39,888 nt of DNA, taken from contig BBXU01002235.1 of assembly GCA_001598975.1 (NCBI GenBank), positions 1 through 39,888 of the forward strand. The letters are read 5' to 3'. The DNA is from Parachlorella kessleri. Taxonomy: Eukaryota > Chlorophyta > Trebouxiophyceae > Chlorellales > Chlorellaceae. A program made the translations under genes and the position numbers. Positions 33,581 to 39,888 of the stretch are shown one piece after another. Each line of letters begins with the position of its first letter. The stretch's first letter is position 1. A model generated the notes under the pieces. The model was not told the DNA's origin. It made no database searches and saw only the letters and a program-made list of their open reading frames with translations.

Positions 33581-36500
33581 TTAGGCCGCCTCAGTCTTCT
33601 CCTCGGTGGCAGCGCCGGGGATGTCCTCCGCAGGGCGCTCAATCTTGTCGCCAACCTCCGCGCTGTAGTCGCCGTGCACCTGCGGGAAGAGGACCCAAAA
33701 TTTCGTCATGCACTGAGAGCAAATGTATAAGGCAAGCCTAACAGCACCCCAACCACAAACACACACACGTCACCACTAAGGCCCCCTCACGACCACTTTT
33801 CAGCAGGGTTCAAACGAAAGGCAGACGAGCCATTAGTAGCTCCTCCCCAACTTGGCTTTTGTACACGCCCAGCCTCACGCACACCCAGCACGGTGCCCCA
33901 CCCTCCGCGACTCTCCCCAGGAGGCCCTGCTCCAAAGGTGCCTCTGCCCTGCACCCTCGCACCCCTTCCGCCACCCACCCCACCTCCATGAGCTTGTTGA
34001 TGTCGAACTTGGGCGCGCGCAGCAGCTTGACCTTGCGCACAAAGGTGTTCTGCAGCGGGTAGATGCCCTGGCACGACTTCTCAATCTCCTTGCCGATGGC
34101 CTCGGGGATGAACTTGCCCACCAGCTCCTTCAGGTCGCAGCTGGTCGCCTCGCGAGTCATGATGTCAACCATCTTCTTGCGGATCTGGCGGATCTGGCTG
34201 CTCTGCGCGTACGCAGTCTTCTTCACCTGCGGCAGGCGAGAGGGCAAGCGGCGCACACACACTTCAGTTACAAGCAGGAAACATCTGGTGAAGTGCAGCG
34301 GCCTGGGGCTCCCAAGCCGCTGTGTCCAATGCCGTGGCACCGGCTGCTACTGCTTTGTTCCTGCTCACTGTGTGACGGCTGGAGGCAGGCGGCGCGCCAC
34401 CCCACACCGACCAAGGGGACGTCTAAAGCAGTGGTGCAAGCTCTACCAACCAGGGGAAGGTAACTTCCGGAACTTGAGCTAGGGGCATGCAGCGTCATTG
34501 TTCCCAGTAACCACCGAGCAGTAGCATGCTGAGCCGTCTTCACGCTGCCGCCGCTTGCCAAGGTAAATACCCATCCCCCTCCACACCACACGCCCCGCCA
34601 CTGGCCGCACCTGGCCGGGCCTCTTCTTGGTGAAGGAGATGCAGAACAGGCGCAGGAAGTAGCCGTCGGTGGTCTTGACGTCCACGTGCGCCTCAATCAG
34701 CGTCTGCCACTTGCGCACCAGCGAGCGCAGCTTGTCGGTGGTCAGGTCCATGCCCTGCAGGCGGGCAGGCAAGGGGGGGCTGAGCGCCTGCCTCCTGCAG
34801 CCTGCCCAACTGAAGCTCACCAGCAACGTGTGATCTACGGCCTCTAGGAGAGGCAGGAGCTTCACCCCGGGGTTCACACACCGCAGCGGCGCGGCTCCAT
34901 CAACCAATTCCATGGGCTGTCGTCGCCTAATGCATCCCCCGCCAAGACGCGACGCCCAAACACCTATGCTCTCCATTGCCGCACAGACCTTGCTGACGGA
35001 CAATGTCTCTCTCTCAAGTCCCCATGTCTCCCGAATCCCAACCCCGCCAAATCCCATTCACCCCCACCAGCTGCCAGCCAACACCTGCGCTGCCCAGCCG
35101 GGGTGAGTGGCCCACACCGCTGCGCGCCATGGATTTACTGAGGTACTTGTTTGCTCCCAGCACTTGCTGCGCCCCTAGCTGCAAGCCAACCAAGCCGCCT
35201 GCTGGGGCTCGTGGTTCGCCACAAGCTGGCTGAACCCCTTGTCGATGTGCTTGCTGCCAGCTGCACCAATAAGCTGCTACCCCAACTGCCTCCTGCTGCA
35301 TCCTACCCAGGCATTGGCGTGAGCGTCTCTCGACTGCCTACGGGCTCGTTGCTCGCCACCCACTGCCTCCCGGCTGGCCTGTGGGTGTCCCGGCTTGTGC
35401 TGCTGCCAACATGGCACACACCAAGCTCTACCAGGCTGCTCTCCTGTATACCAGCCTGTGTCCTGCTGTACCAATTGAAGAGAGATGCCATCAGTCCCTC
35501 AACACACCACCGCGTGCTGGCAGCCCCGTCTGGCCTACTCACGTAGAAGTTGGTGAGGCAGTTGCGGCCCTGGACGTCCTCAATGCGCAGCTTGATGTTG
35601 CGGTAGGCATCAGCCTCATTCTGCAGCACGACCACACTCATACAGGCTAGTCAGTCCCAGCTCTGGTCCAGCCCTGCTCACAAGCCTCCACTGCCCGCTA
35701 CCTACCAGCAAAGCAGCTAGCTCAGCTACCCTGCGGTGGATGAACTTGCAAACTCAGGATGCTGCTACACCACAGCGCTGGCTGAGCACTTGTCGATACG
35801 GGCACTGCATTTGACTGTAAGCCAGCAGTTGCAGCAGTGCGTGGCAGTGCGCAGCGCAGCAAAGGGTACGATCAGGCTCACGAGCCCTCCCTCTCCCCTA
35901 GTGCTTTCTGCGCTTTGGTACTGCCCCGCAGCTGCCTCACTGCTGCCAGGCGCTCACGTTCTGCAGGTCGGCTAGGGACACCTCGATCACACGGCCCTTC
36001 AGACCGTCTGAGGCGATCTGCAGCGGGTGAACAAACCACAGAGGGTGAACAAACCACAAAGGGAAATCACATACAGCCTCGGTGAACAGGTGCTGGGGGA
36101 CACAGTCCCTGCAAATCGCTCACACTGCCGCCGCGCCTGCCGCCTGAGAGCAGGCTTGCAAAGCAGCACCTCTGGAAGCCAAAAGCACACTCCCGTCCGC
36201 TGCCGCTAGTCCGGAGCTGCCAGGCGCACCTTGGTACCCTGGGTCCTGGTGACCAGAGTCTTGCCCACATTGCGGGTATTGAAGGCGCTGGGTGCCTTGA
36301 TGTCATACCAGTCCTTCTTGCTGAAGGGGTCCACAATCTTCTTCTTGCCACCCTTCTTGCCCTTGGACAGGCCTGCGCAGCGACGCCAAATTTTATCAAC
36401 CACACTGTACTTCGCCCCCAGCAGCACCGCTTTAAGAGCGCAGTCCAAGGGGACTGCACCTGCGTCCCAACTGAAGCCCCTAAAGACTGCTGCTACGCCT

Positions 36501-36796
36501 GCACCCTAAAGGTGTGCAAAGTTTGCTGATACGGCCAACAGGGTGCCCCCATTCCCACAAGTGCTCTGCTGTTCCTCGCTGCTGGCTGCCTGGGGCTGCT
36601 TCACAGTGACCAGTGGGGACCACGTGTCTGATGCCCGCTCCTAGTCAGGCCATCTCTCCTCCACAAAGCTCGTTCAGCTGGCTTTTGCCCGCATGTGCGG
36701 GGCTGGCATCGCTCCTGTGGGCCCTCTTTGAAGCCATGTTACGTCATGAAAAGCCGTGCTGTCGGCCCACTCACGCTTGTTCTTGCCGACCGCCAT
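33581..36796 (-). CDS. RPS3A: 40S ribosomal protein eS1 (S3a)
   Basis: Small-subunit ribosomal protein near the mRNA exit site. Seven exons: 36775-36796, 36230-36372, 35958-36017, 35543-35620, 34611-34754, 33984-34226, 33581-33679; 262 residues, the standard length. Reads [125 protein letters not shown], and [14 protein letters not shown]. The first coding exon is only 22 nt (MAVGKNK plus one base). The C-terminus is glutamate- and alanine-rich as in other eukaryotes. Abundant, constitutive expression is expected. Confidence 0.97.
36025..36060. repeat. 18-bp tandem duplication next to an RPS3A 3' splice site
   Basis: GGGTGAACAAACCACAGA is followed directly by GGGTGAACAAACCACAAA (17 of 18 identical). 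On the minus strand the copies end 7 nt before the exon at 36017, so they make up the branch-point and pyrimidine region of that intron. Confidence 0.85.
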
Positions 36797-38054
36797 GATG
36801 TAGCTTGTCGGTGCTAGCTGCCGCTCGTTGTCCGGGCGGCTGCCTGTAGCCTATGCGTCTGGCTACCCGCTGTATCAAGCGCACTTGGAAAGGACCGAAG
36901 CAGGGCTCCATAGGGGCTTTGGCAGACGGCGGAATGAGGACCCGCCAAACTCAGGAAAGCGGGAAAACTAGGACCAAGCTCGCTCTAACGCAGTTTTGCG
37001 AAGGTAGGGAAGAGATTCATGCTCCACATCAACCACTGCGCTAGTGCTCGCTGTGAGGGAAGAGCAGGCTGTGTACTTGCTGTGCTGATCCTGCTTGGTA
37101 GCCTTGGAGCGCCTGCGGCAAAGCTGTGGTACCAAAACCTCTTGGCGAGCAGGAGCCTGTGATCAGTCAGCCGCAGCGCAGGGGGGCCACCAGCCATGGG
37201 GTTTTGGCTGGGTTCCTTCATCTTCGTCTTGCTGGAGGTCGTCGGCTTTGCCGTTATACACTTCACTGGAAAAGGGGCAAATAACTTGTAAGTTCTATAG
37301 TTGGCAGAGGCAGCAAGTCCTTCTGGGAACCTTAGCATGTCAGTCCTCTCCCAGCCCACCTTGACATCCTTACCACGCACTTTGCAGGTTGAAGCAAACT
37401 CTCTGGGCCACAACTATTGTATGCTGTTGGATGATGTGAGTGAAGGGGTCGGCAGGTGGATTTCCCTGATATATTTGTGCCTGGCAACGTGGAACTGCGT
37501 ATGTGTCAGTGTTCCTTGGGAATGATGATGGCCATCTTGGTCAGATTGTTTGTGTCCGTATTGCCAGCTGGCAAATCCGCCACCGCTCAGCCTGCGTCTG
37601 GCTTGTCCTACGATTTGCATTTCGTCCTAAGATGTGTAATTGGTATTGTGCAGGTGGGCTATCATTCTTTTAGCGCAGATGCATCCGCTGGTGCGGCCAA
37701 TACTCACAGCGTAGAACCACACCATGTTCTCGGGGCTGGCTCAAGTATGGCTGCTGATGAGTGGCAGTGTAGCCGGACAGGCAAGGAGTTTGGCAACTCT
37801 CCATTTGTGAGGATACAACACACTTGTAGGGATGTTCTTCTTGGTGTTCTCCGGGAGTGCTTCAGACTTCGCCAAGCCATATGTATCATACCGAGTTGAT
37901 GGTTAGAGTTGGACTGGGATGCACATGCCACCAAATATTGTTCGGTGATAAGGGGAAGGACCTGACTAGATTGGTGCATTCTTGTGAAAGTGGCAGATGA
38001 GTGCTATACGAGCATAGTATATTGACTTGGGCTGACGGGTCTACATTTGGTAAA

Positions 38055-38300
38055 GGTGGCAGGCAATGCGGAGCAGAGAGGAGGTATGGGCGTACTGGGT
38101 CGTTTCCCTCCCTGCCCTCCCTTGCTGCAGAAGGGAGGTAGGGGCGAACTGTACTGACAGGTTATTGATTTCTCAGTATGGTGGCAGCAGGTAGTGCAAC
38201 AGGGAGTGAGAGCTACCGTACTGACAGGGCTGAATGCAGAATGTCTTGCCCAAGTTGCGATCCAGTAGGTCCCTCTCCGAGACAAGCTAAGGCCACTGGG
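38055..38300 (+). repeat. Dispersed repeat, copies B and C
   Basis: Copy B (about 38059-38160) begins GCAGGCAATGCGGAGCAGAG and carries GAGGAGGTATGGGCGTACTG. Copy C (about 38181-38300) contains GGCAGCAGGTAGTGCAACAG, ACTGACAGGGCTGAATGCAG, ATCCAGTAGGTCCCTCTCCG and AGACAAGCTAAGGCCACT. Copy C shares its end with copy A at 798-925. Confidence 0.7.
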
Positions 38301-38631
38301 AGCTAGGTGCAGTTGAACTGAAGCAGCAGCAGGAGAGACTAGGTTAAGCCTGTAATGAGGCCAGCGGAGAGGAGCAGGCAAGCACAGCAGGCGCGGGCTC
38401 TAGGGATTGATTAGCAGGGCTGCAAGCGAGCTCGAGGGGAACGGAAGCGCAAGGGGCAATCTAGGGGCACAAGCCCTGGCAGAAAAGTGTGAACGTTGAG
38501 ACAAGCAAGAGAAAACCAACCACTAATGTCGAGCAGCTAAAATCAGTCTTAAACAAGGTCCTGGGGGCTTGCCTGAATCTCAGCTCTAGTTAGAAGTACA
38601 CCAAGCAGGAGCCGGGTTTTCATTTATTTAA

Positions 38632-38740
38632 TATGGCAGGTGATGCGATCAGAAAGGAGGTACTGGACTGACAGGGGTCTGTGCAGGTTTGCTCTGCATC
38701 TTGCCTGATTCGGACCCAGTAGGTCTCTCCCCGAACAAGT
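38632..38740 (+). repeat. Dispersed repeat, copy D
   Basis: Contains GGCAGGTGATGCGATCAGAA, GGAGGTACTGGACTGACAGG, then TCTTGCCTGATTCGGACCCA and GTAGGTCTCTCCCCGAACAAG-like sequence. It matches copy A in order and spacing but lacks the final AAGGCCACT block. Confidence 0.7.
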
Positions 38741-38972
38741 TTTCATTTGTCTGACCTTCCCTACTCCCTGACATTATGAGGTGGGTGGCGAGAATGAAGT
38801 TGTGCTCGGCCAGCGGCTGTGATTTGAGATGTTTGTAGTGCAACTTTGCCTTACATACTTCATCCAACCACTGCCACAGGTACGGCAGATCGTATGCTTC
38901 ACTGTCGGGTGAGTTTAATTGTGTGTTACACATCAAAGCATTGCAAGCTACAAACAATGCAGCAGGGAGCAT
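38649..38972 (-). other. Unassigned minus-strand open frame overlapping repeat copy D
   Basis: A 107-codon frame from the ATG at 38972. Its middle (YDLPYLWQWLDEVCKAKLHY) looks less biased than random frames nearby, but the C-terminal third is the repeat itself (GERPTGSESGKMQSK). No family recognised; it could be a decayed element fragment or chance. Confidence 0.15.
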
Positions 38973-39425
38973 TGAGAAGCATTGGCACACTCCACAGCCG
39001 GCTTACAAAGGCTGTGGTCCATCCTACGAATGGCAGCTCATACATTACTGCAAGTCTCGAGCAATAAAACTGGGGACAGAAGAATTCAACCTGACAGGCA
39101 TAGCAACATGGCTGACAGGCAGCTATCTGTTCATCTTCGCAGTAACAGTAAGAAGCGGGGGAAGGGGAGCACAAGGGAACTCGTAAACAGAAAACAATAT
39201 CATCACACGGAAGTCATACACTGTCTCCCCACACACCACGGCAATTGCAAACCAACCAGCAAAGTTGATTTACTCATACCTCAACCTATTTCAGTCTCGG
39301 TGACCCCACCAGAACACACCACCTTAGCCTCAACAGCTGGCGAGCCAGCCTGAAGCACGCTGCAAGCTGTCCTCCCGCAGTTCAGCATTCAACCGCACCC
39401 TGGCACACGCACAGCAACCCAGCAC

Positions 39426-39816
39426 TTAAACAGAAAGGGGCTCAGGTGCCTTCTGCCGGGCAACTGCATCCAGATGCTCCTGCGGAATCTGCACATACTC
39501 TGACAGGATAGCACGGAACTCATCGCCTGCAAAACAGAGAGCAACACGCAGGCCAGTCAGCCGGTGATAATCCTACAATTGTTAGTGTATTCCTGTGATC
39601 CAGTAAAGAAGAGCTTGCTACCATTTCCACCAACCTTCAAGAACGAGGTCTAGTAAACATGTTAGAATTGCATCACAGGGGGGGTCAGCATCGTCCACAC
39701 AGAAACATCAATCCTAGGCCCCTCAGCGACAAACCCACCACCTTCCCACCTGTGAGAGTCTCCTTCTCCAGCAGCATTTCCGTAATCTTGTCCAGCGCTG
39801 TACGGTTCTCACGGAT
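39426..39816 (-). CDS. Chloroplast FtsH1/5-type ATP-dependent zinc metalloprotease, C-terminal end (partial)
   Basis: Two exons are visible, 39750-39816 and 39426-39526, joined GT-AG with phase 1. The product reads IRENRTALDKITEMLLEKET, then LTGDEFRAILSEYVQIPQEH, and ends LDAVARQKAPEPLSV. The helical ENRxALDKI and LLEKETLTGDEFRAIL segments are the end of the FtsH peptidase domain and match the thylakoid type-A (FtsH1/FtsH5) subunits used in photosystem II repair. The AAA and HEXGH parts lie right of the window, so subtype and targeting cannot be confirmed. A bacterial-like or mitochondrial FtsH is the alternative. Confidence 0.85.
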
Positions 39817-39888
39817 CTGCAAAACCAAAGCATACACAGTTGTGTTACGGTTGTGTTACTGTCAGTGTGCTTGTAGCCTTGTCTCCCC

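Larger units (their letters stand above)
36797..39425. other. Gene-poor, repeat-rich interval
   Basis: About 2.6 kb between the RPS3A start and the FtsH stop. It contains the RPS3A promoter, the FtsH 3' UTR (TTACA at 39003-39007) and several copies of the dispersed repeat. Frames at 36985-37413 (minus), 37456-37899 (plus) and 37704-37979 (minus) have no family resemblance. I recognise no gene. Confidence 0.5.

Overview
The window is nuclear DNA of a green alga, most likely of the Chlorophyceae (Chlamydomonas-like). Every recognisable gene is cut into many short exons by introns of the GTGAG/GTAAG...TGCAG type. Several genes end near a TGTAA motif, the usual chlorophyte polyadenylation signal. 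Coding regions are GC-rich with Ala/Gly/Ser/Gln-rich low-complexity inserts. Two nuclear genes encode typical chloroplast proteins (MEX1 maltose exporter, FtsH protease), and the KDO-8-P synthase, ATG3 and NDUFA6 resemble plant versions. I rebuilt the exon chains by hand. In each model the intron phases close and the total length is a multiple of three, which is the main support for the coordinates given.

Layout, left to right. (1) 1-1159: the 3' end of an IGHMBP2/SMUBP-2-type SF1 helicase (+), after two microsatellites. (2) 1741-3852: complete KDO-8-phosphate synthase (-), head to head over about 216 bp with (3) a D-cysteine desulfhydrase-2-type PLP enzyme (+, 4069-6020). (4) 6110-7579: RNF32-like double-RING/IQ protein (-), its stop only 89 bp from the end of gene 3. 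(5) 8161-10781: AAAP-family amino-acid transporter (-), head to head over about 311 bp with (6) an 823-residue AlgH/YqgE-domain protein (+, 11093-16308) that has an LYR-like N-terminus, a roughly 400-residue low-complexity insertion and two GC-AG introns. (7) 17265-19764: ATG3, the E2-like ATG8-lipidation enzyme (-). (8) 20685-22061: complex I subunit NDUFA6/B14 (-), ending in a 21-nt exon. (9) 22062-25334: gene-poor, with a MITE-like element bearing terminal inverted repeats. (10) 25335-28694: classical short-chain dehydrogenase (-). (11) 30494-32686: MEX1 (-). (12) 33581-36796: ribosomal protein eS1/RPS3A (-). (13) 36797-39425: gene-poor, rich in a dispersed ~120-bp repeat. (14) 39426-39816: the last two exons of a chloroplast FtsH1/5-type protease (-), running off the right edge.

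This is mostly a housekeeping stretch; the genes do not form one pathway. Loose themes are organelle biology (MEX1, FtsH, NDUFA6) and proteostasis (ATG3, FtsH, RNF32). I did not find a convincing new multi-gene system. The most unusual items are the LYR-AlgH fusion with paired GC-AG introns, the MITE-like element whose ends coincide with splice-site-like sequences, the dispersed repeat family, and short tandem duplications next to 3' splice sites.
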